Shown: positions 50,473 through 59,977 of the stretch, one piece after another
Layout of the letters: each line of letters opens with the position of its first letter
Numbering within the stretch: the first letter of the stretch is position 1
Notes under the pieces: model-generated
What the model saw: only the letters and a program-made list of their open reading frames with translations
Database searches by the model: none
What the model was told of the DNA's origin: nothing
Assembly: GCF_000400735.1 (NCBI RefSeq)
Contig: NZ_KE007366.1
Span: 310,001-374,000 of the forward strand
Direction: 5' to 3'
Source: Acinetobacter tandoii DSM 14970 = CIP 107469
Lineage (GTDB): Bacteria; Pseudomonadota; Gammaproteobacteria; Pseudomonadales; Moraxellaceae
Length of the DNA stretch: 64,000 nucleotides
Position numbers and translations under genes: made by a program

Positions 50473-50550
50473 ATAATAAAAAATAATTGTATCTTTTTAT
50501 CACAAAGTAATTGACCCCGTCTGATTTAACCCGTAGATTAAAAATAAGAC

Positions 50551-50587
50551 GATACACAATAAAAACAAAAATAAATATAAAAGTATC
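50551..50587. promoter_or_regulatory. candidate PaaX operator upstream of the MFS transporter
   Basis: GATAC at 50551-50555 and GTATC at 50583-50587, 32 bases centre to centre. The left arm CGATACACAA is identical to that of the element before paaA. It lies about 37 bases upstream of the MFS start. Confidence 0.55.
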
Positions 50588-50623
50588 AAATAACCTCAAA
50601 CAGTCAGCACAGGAAGTTGCGTG

Positions 50624-52063
50624 ATGAACGATAAATCCATCGATATAGAACTGGTTGAAAGGACGATTCAACCAGAAGCACAAAATTTTGAACACCAGCC
50701 AGTTTCAGACCATTCACCTATGCATGATCAAACGACGCAAATGCGTAGCAGTGCCTACCATTGGTATGTCGTGATTATTTGTATGGTGGCCTACATTCTT
50801 TCTTTTGTAGATCGTCAAATTTTATCCTTGATGATTGAACCAATTAAACATGACCTGATGCTGAGTGACACCCAATTCAGCTTGTTGCAAGGTTTAGCAT
50901 TTTCATTGTTCTATGCGGTTATGGGTGTACCGATTGCAGCCCTTGCCGACAAAAAATCACGGATTAAAATTATTGCGATTGGGATTGCCTTCTGGAGTTT
51001 TGCTACGGCAGCTTGCGGCCTAAGCAAGAATTTTCTACAAATGTTCTTGTCCCGCCTTGGTGTGGGTGCAGGTGAAGCGGCTCTTTCTCCAGCCTTCTAT
51101 TCCATTGTTGCCGATCTTTTCCCTAAAGAAAAATTGGGGCGTGCTCTTGGTCTATATGCGATTGGTGCATTCATTGGTTCAGGGCTTGCCTTCTTAATTG
51201 GTGGTTATGTGATTGGTTTACTCAAAAATGTAAACTTAGTGACTCTACCCTTGATTGGTGAAATTAAAACTTGGCAACTGACCTTTATGATTGTCGGTTT
51301 ACCTGGGGTGTTATTGGCGTTGTTAATGATTTTGACGGTGCGTGAGCCTGAGCGTAAGGGTTTGAAAATTGGTCAAGATGGTCAAGTAGTAAAAGCCTCT
51401 TTCAAGAACTCGATTGCCTTTATTAAAACCCATAAAAAGACTTTCTTCTGTCACTTTATTGGTTTCTCTTTTTACACTATGATGCTGTACGCATTACTTG
51501 GTTGGGCACCTGCGTTCTATATGCGTAATCATGGCTTAGATGCCAGCCAAACAGGTTATATTCTTGGGATTATCATTTTGGTTGCCAATACTTCGGGCGC
51601 ATTATTCTGCGGTTGGCTTATCGACTGGTTCTCTAAACGTGGGTATAGCGATGCAGCGATTCGTAGCGGTATGATCGGCTGTGCAGCCCTTATTATTCCA
51701 AGCGTCTTGTTTACACAAGTGGATAACATTTACCTGTCGTTTGCGCTGATTTTTGTGGCGATGTTCTTCTCGACATTTCCGATTCCAGCATCTGCAGCAG
51801 CAACACAAATGCTCACGCCAAACCAGTTACGTGCCCAAGTCTCAGCCAAGTTCCTTTTGGTATCAAACTTAATTGCTTTAGGCATTGGAACTACGGCTGT
51901 TGCTTTAATAACCGACAAATATTTCCAAAATACCGTGATGGTGGGTAATTCAATTTCGATTGTGAATGCTGTAGCAGGCGTACTTGGTACATTCTTACTG
52001 TACAAAGGCTGCCAATATTATCGTGATAGTATTCAAGTGGAAAAAGCGGCTGAACACTTATAA
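50624..52063 (+). CDS. MFS transporter, probable phenylacetate-regulon permease
   Basis: A 479-residue major facilitator superfamily protein with about 12 membrane segments and an N-terminal acidic tail of some 40 residues. FVDRQILSLMIEPIKHDL, then GVPIAALADKKSRIKI (MFS loop motif) and LGVGAGEAALSPAFYSIVADLFPKEKLGRALG are typical of spinster-like organic-acid transporters. Placement behind paaZ and the shared upstream element suggest uptake of phenylacetate or a related aromatic acid. AGGAAG lies before the ATG at 50624; a GTG at 50621 is also possible. Confidence 0.8.
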   Translation: MNDKSIDIELVERTIQPEAQNFEHQPVSDHSPMHDQTTQMRSSAYHWYVVIICMVAYILSFVDRQILSLMIEPIKHDLMLSDTQFSLLQGLAFSLFYAVMGVPIAALADKKSRIKIIAIGIAFWSFATAACGLSKNFLQMFLSRLGVGAGEAALSPAFYSIVADLFPKEKLGRALGLYAIGAFIGSGLAFLIGGYVIGLLKNVNLVTLPLIGEIKTWQLTFMIVGLPGVLLALLMILTVREPERKGLKIGQDGQVVKASFKNSIAFIKTHKKTFFCHFIGFSFYTMMLYALLGWAPAFYMRNHGLDASQTGYILGIIILVANTSGALFCGWLIDWFSKRGYSDAAIRSGMIGCAALIIPSVLFTQVDNIYLSFALIFVAMFFSTFPIPASAAATQMLTPNQLRAQVSAKFLLVSNLIALGIGTTAVALITDKYFQNTVMVGNSISIVNAVAGVLGTFLLYKGCQYYRDSIQVEKAAEHL

Positions 52064-52089
52064 TCATTTCACATTTTCGAATCCGTTCT

Positions 52090-52117
52090 AGCGAAAGGTT
52101 CTCCTTTCGCTTTTTTA
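52090..52117 (+). terminator. terminator of the MFS gene
   Basis: Stem AGCGAAAGG/CCTTTCGCT with a four-base loop, followed by a T-run. Confidence 0.93.
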
Positions 52118-52359
52118 TTTACTCACGATAAGACGTTTTGGATCTGTTTATTTTCAACGGATCATTGAGCAGAAATCACTTCTACCCCCGCTTACTTTAT
52201 AAAATACATATTCTTATTCTAATAGACACCAGATCTCACAAAGAAATGAACAGAGAGTCGTATCTAACTTGGTCACTTTAAATGGGTTCTAACAAATGTA
52301 CTTCATATAATCGCCATTATGTTAAATTGATCTAAAATTTTTAATGCTATGGAACTATT

Positions 52360-52822
52360 ATGAGTATAGAAAAAATTATTAAAGCAATAAAAAATTATAG
52401 ACTTACATGAATTAGATGATGACTTTTCTGGTATCAAAGATGAAAAACTAATTACTTTGGCAGAAAAAACTCTCGATTTGAAATTTCCTGATGACTATAG
52501 GTTTTTTTTACAAGTATTAGGATGTGGTGACTTAGGTGGTCGAGAGTTTTACTGAGTGATTGATTCAGACTTTATTAATTCATCCATACCAGATGTTGTC
52601 TGGATAACATTACAAGAGAGATTGGAATCAGGTCTGCCTAATAATTATATCGTTATTAGTGATACTGGTGATGGGAGTTATGTTGTATTGAATTGCATAG
52701 AATGTGATGAAGATAAAATCATGATATGGACACCTGGCATAAATGACCCAAATACTTCATTTGACCGATATTACAGTGATTTCGAAACTTTTTTTTATGA
52801 TCAAATCGTTAACTTAATCTAA
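52360..52822 (+). pseudogene. broken SMI1/KNR4 (SUKH)-type gene
   Basis: Read in one frame, ATG at 52360 gives 16 residues, then TGA. If one A is removed from the six-A run at 52389-52394, the frame continues through FPDDYRFFLQVLGCGDLGGREFY, hits a single TGA (52553-52555), and resumes in the same frame with VIDSDFINSSIPD and YIVISDTGDGSYVVLN to a normal stop at 52822. TGA stands exactly where SUKH proteins have Gly (EFYG), so it is a Gly codon turned stop. Restored length is about 153 residues. Such proteins are often immunity proteins against toxins; here it should be inactive. Sequencing error could also explain the A-run shift but not both lesions. Confidence 0.75.
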
Positions 52823-53223
52823 AATTAACATAATGCACGTTATACGCAATTCAATTTTTTATTTCATATAATTCAATGTTTTAATAGTTTACTATACTCC
52901 ATGATTACTTATTAAACAATGTTCCACGGTTTTGTGTAGTCTCATTTACCCCTAAAAGATAAAAAATTGTCCAGATGAAATATGAATAGATGTCCAAGTA
53001 GTTATTGATTTTGCAATAAGATATCAAGCACGTTAAATCCCATCTTCATTCATGCTTCTTGATGATTTTTCAATAAATGCCAGTGATCTGTTGTTGATTG
53101 ATCTCGATTCCCATCTTCGAAACTGTATCTTCAGGATATTGATTAGCATTATTTTGCGGTAAAAATCTATTATCTTAAATTATTTCTAATATATTGGATT
53201 TTAAATCCTGATCAGATGCTGAC
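52823..53223. other. intergenic stretch without recognisable gene
   Basis: A 401-base AT-rich stretch between two pseudogenes. I see no open frame of note, tRNA or terminator. Confidence 0.6.
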
Positions 53224-53727
53224 ATGGATATACATCAACAGATTTCACAGCGTATTCGTGAACTAGGTCTAGCGAGGTTATACCTTGGAAGATCTGACGA
53301 ATGGACTGGGAGTTTCGCTTGCCAATGTATTCAGTGGCATGGAATTCCTCACATCCTTTAAGCCACTGTTACGCCATGCCGAGCAACCGGTTTGGCAAGA
53401 TCCTGAATCTGGCTATATTCGGTGTAGCCTTAGCCCACTGGGTTTGAAAACCTCAGTACAACTGGTTGAAGTGCATTTTCCCGGACATGCACACGTCACC
53501 TACGACATCATGCCATGCAGCAGCCAATCTGGATTACCACTGGGCAATTTGAGATTCAATTGGGTGAACAAACTTATCAACTGTATCAGGGCGATGACCT
53601 TGCCCTCTGTGTAGATCATCCCATTATTTTTATCAATCCAAATGTAGAGCCTTATCGTTATGTTTTAGCGATTGAAGATAGAAAAATCCCATACAATATG
53701 CGCCTTACACCTGCTTGGAACCTGTGA
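53224..53727 (+). pseudogene. broken XRE-cupin transcriptional regulator
   Basis: Three frames together recall an XRE helix-turn-helix plus cupin regulator. The N-terminal MDIHQQISQRIREL is intact, then one base is lost near 53277 (the frame for LARGYTLEDL can be recovered), then about 30 residues of the HTH core are deleted so that TLEDL joins TNGLGVSLANVF. The cupin half follows in this frame (EQPVWQDPESGYIR, QLVEVHFPGHAHVTYD), a second frameshift lies near 53514, and QQPIWITTGQFEIQLGEQ to the stop is in a third frame. DNA binding must be lost. The stop TGA overlaps the ATG of the GNAT gene. Confidence 0.75.
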
Positions 53728-54278
53728 TGTCACAAAGTGAAGCCTCTTTAACCGAGTTTAAACTGATTGAATGTAATGAAACCGAGCATGCCGTTGCTAT
53801 TTTAGAGATTCTGAATGAGGCGATACTAAATTCCACCGCCCTGTATGACTATCAGCCACGCACATTAAAAAATATGCAAACGTGGTTTGCGACCAAACGA
53901 GAGCAGAATTTTCCTATACTCGGCATTATCAACCCGACTGGAAAATTACTCGGCTTTGCAACATGGGGAACCTTTAGAGCCTTTCCTGCCTATAAATATA
54001 CGGTTGAGCACAGTGTGTACATTCACCATGAGCATCGCGGTTGCGGGTTGAGTAAAATTCTGATGCAGACACTGATTGAAAAAGCACAACAGCAACAATT
54101 GCACGTCATGGTGGGCTGTATCGATGCCGAGAATACTGCCAGCATTCGATTACACCAAAAGCTCGGTTTTACCCATTCAGGCACGATTCAACAGGCAGGA
54201 TTTAAATTTGGGTGTTGGTTAGATGCCGCATTTTACCAACTAACGCTTACGACCCCTCTAGATCCTCTGGATGGTTAA
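53727..54278 (+). CDS. GNAT family N-acetyltransferase (MnaT/phosphinothricin-like)
   Basis: A 183-residue acetyltransferase. The acetyl-CoA loop HRGCGLSKILMQTLIEKA and the C-terminal DAENTASIRLHQKLGFTHSG, followed by KFGCWLDAAFYQL, match L-amino-acid/phosphinothricin N-acetyltransferases that acetylate amino groups of amino-acid-like substrates. The ATG overlaps the stop of the broken regulator (TGATG), indicating an original two-gene unit with coupled translation. A bidirectional terminator follows. Substrate unknown. Confidence 0.85.
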   Translation: MSQSEASLTEFKLIECNETEHAVAILEILNEAILNSTALYDYQPRTLKNMQTWFATKREQNFPILGIINPTGKLLGFATWGTFRAFPAYKYTVEHSVYIHHEHRGCGLSKILMQTLIEKAQQQQLHVMVGCIDAENTASIRLHQKLGFTHSGTIQQAGFKFGCWLDAAFYQLTLTTPLDPLDG

Positions 54279-54302
54279 ACTCAATTCCATCTGTTTAAAA
54301 AT

Positions 54303-54330
54303 AAAAAAGAGAGCATTGTGCTCTCTTTTT
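54303..54330. terminator. bidirectional terminator between GNAT gene and pobA
   Basis: Stem GAGAGC/GCTCTC with A-run and T-run flanks extending the pairing, between convergent genes. Confidence 0.9.
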
Positions 54331-54347
54331 AGAATAGAAAAAATGGG

Positions 54348-55589
<1,242 letters not shown>

Positions 55590-55656
55590 TCAGATTACGC
55601 TGGGATGTTTTTTTGAGCTATATCGCCATATTGAAATTGACCGTATGCCATTAGAG

Positions 55657-55675
55657 TTGTCCGAATATCGGACAA
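55657..55675. promoter_or_regulatory. perfect inverted repeat, candidate PobR operator
   Basis: TTGTCCGA and TCGGACAA flank a three-base centre in the pobA-pobR gap, 29 bases before pobR. IclR-family activators bind such palindromes; PobR binds near pobA in A. baylyi. Position and symmetry fit a dual role on both genes. Confidence 0.6.
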
Positions 55676-55703
55676 AAATAATTCATTTTTCAGGATAAGC
55701 AGT

Positions 55704-56519
55704 ATGGAAGCTGAGCAAAACAAGGTCATACATCCACATTCACAAGACGTTATACTTCAAGCCGATTACATTACAGGTTTAGCCAAAGGCTTACATATTT
55801 TGGAAGCCTTCGGAGTCGATCGACAGCGTCTGAACGTAACCCAAGTGGCTGAGCGCACAGGCATCAGTCGTACTGCAGCGAGACGACATTTAAAAACCCT
55901 GAAGTTTTTAGGTTATTTGGAAACCGATGAACATTATTTTTGGTTAACGCCACGAGTCTTACGTTTTTCTAGCGCTTATTTAAGTTCAGCACATTTGCCT
56001 AAAGTGGCGCAATCTTTACTGAACTTACTCTGTGCACAGACATCTCTAACCTTTTCCATGGTGGTTTTAGATGAACATGAAGTGGTGCCGATTGCCCGAA
56101 GTTATCTACCACAACAAGATCAGTTTCGGGTCAATCCATATGGTATGCATTTGGGCAATCGCCTGCCTGCCCATGCCACTTCGACAGGTAAAGTTTTACT
56201 AGCCGCTTTATCGAAAGAAGAGCAACAGACTTGGGTAAATAAATATGGACTTAAACGTTTAACCCCTTTAACTATTACCGATAAAAATCGATTCTATGCC
56301 GAACTTGAAAAAGTGGCTTTATCGGATTATTGCCTGTCTAAAGAAGAACATGAGTTAGGTATTATTGCGCTAGCAGTACCCGTATTAAATGCACAAGGTC
56401 AGACCATTGCTGCCATTAATTGTATGTCGCAAAGCAACCGTACCAGTGAAGAGTATTTAATACAGCAAGTTTTACCATTGTTGAGACATGCGGCAAATGA
56501 GTTGCGTGGCTTAATTTAA
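55704..56519 (+). CDS. pobR: PobR, IclR-family activator of pobA
   Basis: A 271-residue IclR-type regulator. The HTH (about 30-85) contains LNVTQVAERTGISRTAARRHLKTLKFLGYL, and the C-terminal IclR effector domain shows NRLPAHATSTGKVLLAAL and IIALAVPVLN. It activates pobA in response to 4-hydroxybenzoate. AGGATAAGCAGT precedes the ATG. Confidence 0.93.
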   Translation: MEAEQNKVIHPHSQDVILQADYITGLAKGLHILEAFGVDRQRLNVTQVAERTGISRTAARRHLKTLKFLGYLETDEHYFWLTPRVLRFSSAYLSSAHLPKVAQSLLNLLCAQTSLTFSMVVLDEHEVVPIARSYLPQQDQFRVNPYGMHLGNRLPAHATSTGKVLLAALSKEEQQTWVNKYGLKRLTPLTITDKNRFYAELEKVALSDYCLSKEEHELGIIALAVPVLNAQGQTIAAINCMSQSNRTSEEYLIQQVLPLLRHAANELRGLI

Positions 56520-56611
56520 AACCATCTTAGCCTTAAGCTCTACTCAGACATCTAAAAGTTAAACATTTAATCCAGAACATGTACCGAATGATTCGCATAT
56601 GTATTCAGCAT

Positions 56612-56642
56612 AAAAAAGCCATGATAATTACATGGCTTTTTT
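56612..56642. terminator. bidirectional terminator after pobR
   Basis: Stem AAAAAAGCCATG/CATGGCTTTTTT with a seven-base loop, between the convergent pobR and the secreted-protein gene. Confidence 0.92.
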
Positions 56643-56677
56643 CAATTTTAAGAGATAAAAATAAGTGCTATATCCGC

Positions 56678-57274
56678 TTATTTCACAGGAATCATAAGAT
56701 GTTGATAAGGGGTTCCTGACCACATGATATAAGGAACTGAGGTGTCAGGTTGTGCACTTTTTGGATACATATCATAAAAACTTTGTGATGCGCCCACAAT
56801 CATGACATGTGGACCTGTTTGCAGCCAATGATTGTTTGCGGTTGGTTTAGTTGCATAAGGATCAACATTGCTCGCGTCAGTCCCACCCATAAGCATGTAC
56901 ATAAAACCGACTTTACCCTCAACAGGTTTTTTATGACCAATCCAAGCTTCTGCCCATGCCAATGCAGCGGGATCCATACACATCGGGTCTGGGCCAGGTG
57001 TTGCAGGATTATCGGGCATACATGTAAAGTTATTTTGTCCTTTGTGTAAGGTACGCATTTTTCCGTTTGCATCCATCGCAACAATTGTCGCTTTTGCACT
57101 GACACTCATCGGAGCAGCGCTCATTGCACTGACAATCGCTTTTTTATCTGCAGTTGAAAGTGAACTTTGCATAGAAGCTTCCATACTCGAACCACCGTAG
57201 GATTCCATTGCGAAAGCCATCGGGACCAATAAAGAAACATATCCAGCAGTGATTAAAAACTTGAGGAAATTCAT
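56678..57274 (-). CDS. secreted protein of unknown function
   Basis: A 198-residue exported protein. The signal peptide (FLITAGYVSLLVPMAFA) is followed by a Ser/Met-rich N-terminal stretch and a conserved-looking body with GQNNFTCMPDNPATPGPDP, MCMDPAALAWAEAW, GGTDASNVDPYATKP and HVMIVG. GGAGG lies before the ATG at 57274, which excludes a longer frame starting at 57409. The Met/Trp/Asp-rich body suggests a compact periplasmic domain. I do not recognise it confidently. Confidence 0.6.
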   Translation of the reverse strand: MNFLKFLITAGYVSLLVPMAFAMESYGGSSMEASMQSSLSTADKKAIVSAMSAAPMSVSAKATIVAMDANGKMRTLHKGQNNFTCMPDNPATPGPDPMCMDPAALAWAEAWIGHKKPVEGKVGFMYMLMGGTDASNVDPYATKPTANNHWLQTGPHVMIVGASQSFYDMYPKSAQPDTSVPYIMWSGTPYQHLMIPVK

Positions 57275-58204
57275 GGCATATCCTCCGATTTTGAGGTTAA
57301 GTGTGTAATAAAAACTTCCGTTCAGCACTACACCTGCCATAGCTTTAAAAAAAATGGAATGAAACTCAAGATTATCATTCTTATAAAGTCTATTTTTTAA
57401 CCACAACAAGATAAAGTCAATATTATGGATACCTTATATTACAAAACAAAAATTTTTATAAAAATCAGTACTATGATGCCTTGCTCAATTTATTCTGTGT
57501 TTCTTTTTGCTTATATAATTTTCGGAATTTTGTATGACTAACAATGCTACTATACAAACAAGCCAATGATTCATCTTGTGAAAACATCGGCTTAAGTAGG
57601 ATTCGAGCTATTTAGCCTGTTAAAAGGGAAGTATCATTTGGTGACGAGTAAAGCTAGAAGTATTGAAGGATAATTAGCTGGGATTTATGCTTCTTTATGT
57701 GCTTACCAATTATGCCATCGAAACAAGCCAACTATTCGAGTAAAGCAATTATTGGATTAAAACAGGATTAGGGTTAATTAACAAATTAGGCCAAACTCAT
57801 ACCCAAGTTGTCACATAAATTTGAGTGACTTAGAAACATTCTATCTTTAAAAGCTTTATGCAACAAAGCCCACTTAAACTATAAATTGAATCTTCACGAA
57901 ATATTTTTAATGAAAAGCCATTGAATGGCATAAACCTCAGGCTGTAAGTTAAAATTTTTCAGCAATAACTTTAAACAATTATCTTTAAAAAAATAAATAT
58001 TACACGATATTTTTATTAAAAAAGATAAAATCACCCTAACTTAATAATCCACTTTTCTTTGTCAATAGATTTAATAATAGAATTTTTTGATATTATTAGC
58101 TGCTATTTTACTTTTTTTCAAAAGCCCCCAAAAATAATTTTGCAAGAAATATCTTTAATTAGCAATTTCTCAACTTGTTGTTTTTCTGTGCATGTATTCA
58201 TTGA
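57275..58204. other. 930-base stretch without intact genes, possible insertion-sequence scar
   Basis: AT-rich, no intact ORF. On the minus strand, GGGCTTTGTTGCATAAA at 57855-57871 resembles the terminal inverted repeat of IS elements, but no transposase and no second end is visible. The stretch is likely decayed accessory DNA. Confidence 0.5.
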
Positions 58205-58602
58205 CTAATTTTCACAAACTTTGAAATATCCTGATGAAATATATTTACCATTTTCAATCCGCCCCTCATCTATAGCGACTGAGCCGACAATCGAATAATT
58301 TTGAATTCCATCACACTTTAAATGTGAATATTTATATTTTTCTCTTTGATAAAAATTACTTAGATTTATTTTGTTGTCACATCAAATTTAAATACATCAC
58401 CGCTTAGCCCATCCAAATGAGAGTAAGTTAGATTAATTAGATTCAAATCATTAACGACGATTTCCTTATCATTCTTATCTAAAGGGCTACACGCGGATAA
58501 GAAAATACCTGTTAATATTAATAGGAAAAATTTTATTTTAGACAACTCTCTCAATAAAATATCTTGGGCACTTAAATTACCAATAATTTTTTCTTGTATC
58601 AT
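58205..58602 (-). pseudogene. frameshifted lipoprotein gene next to the T6SS cluster
   Basis: The first frame (58366-58602) encodes a signal peptide with lipobox LSAC (IFLSACSP) and about 40 further residues ending at a TAA after FKFDVTTK. Immediately beyond the stop, a different frame stays open for 55 codons (NLSNFYQREKYKYSHLKCDG, then GSVAIDEGRIENGKYISSGY) and ends in TAG at 58205-58207. This strongly suggests one gene of about 130 residues broken by a single-base indel near 58372. Location after the immunity gene suggests a T6SS-associated lipoprotein, possibly an immunity protein. Alternatively, the short frame is a genuine 78-residue lipoprotein. The start is uncertain; a TTG nearer the hydrophobic segment is possible. 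Confidence 0.55.
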
Positions 58603-58677
58603 CAGTCTAAAATCCGCATGTCTATAATTTTAATTTGTCACTGGTGTGGTTAGAAAAATTATCGAACTATTAACAGA

Positions 58678-59976
58678 TTATTCTCCACCCGCCCAATACC
58701 AATAAACCTCTCCCCAATCTAGTTCAGAAAATGTAGGAAGTATTTCACCTTGTTCAAAATACTGTCGTAAATCTGGTCGTGCTGGTGTTTGCCAATAACC
58801 AGTTTGTGGACATAACGCTCCACCTTTCACTTTAAGTTTCTCTTCTTCTAGCGGTAATCCATTAACTTTATTAACTCGTTTCCCTTCAGGCCAACTACTG
58901 TCTTCATCAAAACGACGCATCCATGCTATGCCTTCGTCATAACTTAAATGCTCATTTGGATCATCATCCCATTGTGCATAACCGACCAGTTTCAGCTCAT
59001 CACAACGTATTGACTTGATTAAAGCATTGGCATAGACAGGCAAAACAGGTACACCGTCTTCAACAGGATACATGGAGAGCTCCCCGAGTCGAATCCATAA
59101 GCCTGTTTGATTTTCTGGATACCCAATTTCATTAATCTCGACTTCTTTAAAGCAGCTAAAGTAAGCTTTGATCTCTTCAGCAGTTGTATTTAATTTTGCA
59201 ATCCAATATGGATCAAGTAAAAAACTCCAAACAGGTGTTCGAATGCCAGAGCCTAACCGTTGATAATCAATATAGCCATCTATCCGTTCATGATCATGAG
59301 TACCATTAAAATCTGGATGATCAATGTCTACACCATAGAAGGCTTGAGTAACAATCTTTTCAAGACTGTTAATCTCATAACTCCCCAAATGCATAGATGC
59401 AGCTTGGGCAATCTCAAAGCCACTATAAGCATGACGAGGCTTTAATTTATCAATACAACGTTCAACAAACTGAGTCCACTTCTCTTTATTCTCCTGACTT
59501 GCAATATACCAGGCATACCTAAAGTTCATTTTTAAATGGCTGTATCGCATATATGGTCTTTCAGCAATAGTCATTGAATATGACCACACGGCTGAACTAA
59601 TTTCAGTATCGTCTGAGACAGTTGCTGTAAAATAAACAGAATCCGTCTTCTGATACTGTCTTTGGCAAATTGCATCTAAATCTGCCAGTAATGCTTCAGC
59701 CTTTTCTGCTTTAATAAATACATCTTTGATTGGATGTATAAAATGCGTCCATTCCTCATTCTTAATTTGATTAAACTCATTAAAGAGTTCAATAAATTTA
59801 GTAATCAGTTGAGGGGCTTCTTCTACTGAATGATAAACATAAAAAGAAACATAGGGACCTATTCCATAAGCATCTTCCCCTTCATCTCCAGTCACCCAGA
59901 GCTTATCTGTAGCTTTAATCTCTTCGATCCACTCTACTTGCTCTTCTACCGTTAAGTAAGGTGTTACAGTACTCAT
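58678..59976 (-). CDS. type VI immunity family (DUF3396) protein
   Basis: A 432-residue soluble protein with the order and residues of DUF3396 type VI immunity proteins: GIGPYVSFYVYHS near the start, then VYFTATVSDDTEISSAVWSYS, RYAWYIASQENKEKW, and the C-terminal GGALCPQTGYWQTPARPDL with FEQGEILPTF. It should neutralise the nuclease effector just upstream. AGAGG lies before the ATG at 59976, two bases past the effector stop; a longer start at 60021 overlaps the effector gene. Confidence 0.75.
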   Translation of the reverse strand: MSTVTPYLTVEEQVEWIEEIKATDKLWVTGDEGEDAYGIGPYVSFYVYHSVEEAPQLITKFIELFNEFNQIKNEEWTHFIHPIKDVFIKAEKAEALLADLDAICQRQYQKTDSVYFTATVSDDTEISSAVWSYSMTIAERPYMRYSHLKMNFRYAWYIASQENKEKWTQFVERCIDKLKPRHAYSGFEIAQAASMHLGSYEINSLEKIVTQAFYGVDIDHPDFNGTHDHERIDGYIDYQRLGSGIRTPVWSFLLDPYWIAKLNTTAEEIKAYFSCFKEVEINEIGYPENQTGLWIRLGELSMYPVEDGVPVLPVYANALIKSIRCDELKLVGYAQWDDDPNEHLSYDEGIAWMRRFDEDSSWPEGKRVNKVNGLPLEEEKLKVKGGALCPQTGYWQTPARPDLRQYFEQGEILPTFSELDWGEVYWYWAGGE

Positions 59977-59977
59977 A

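Noticed and set aside
57855..57871. An intact insertion sequence
   Set aside because: Only one end-like motif is seen; no transposase, second end or target duplication could be found.
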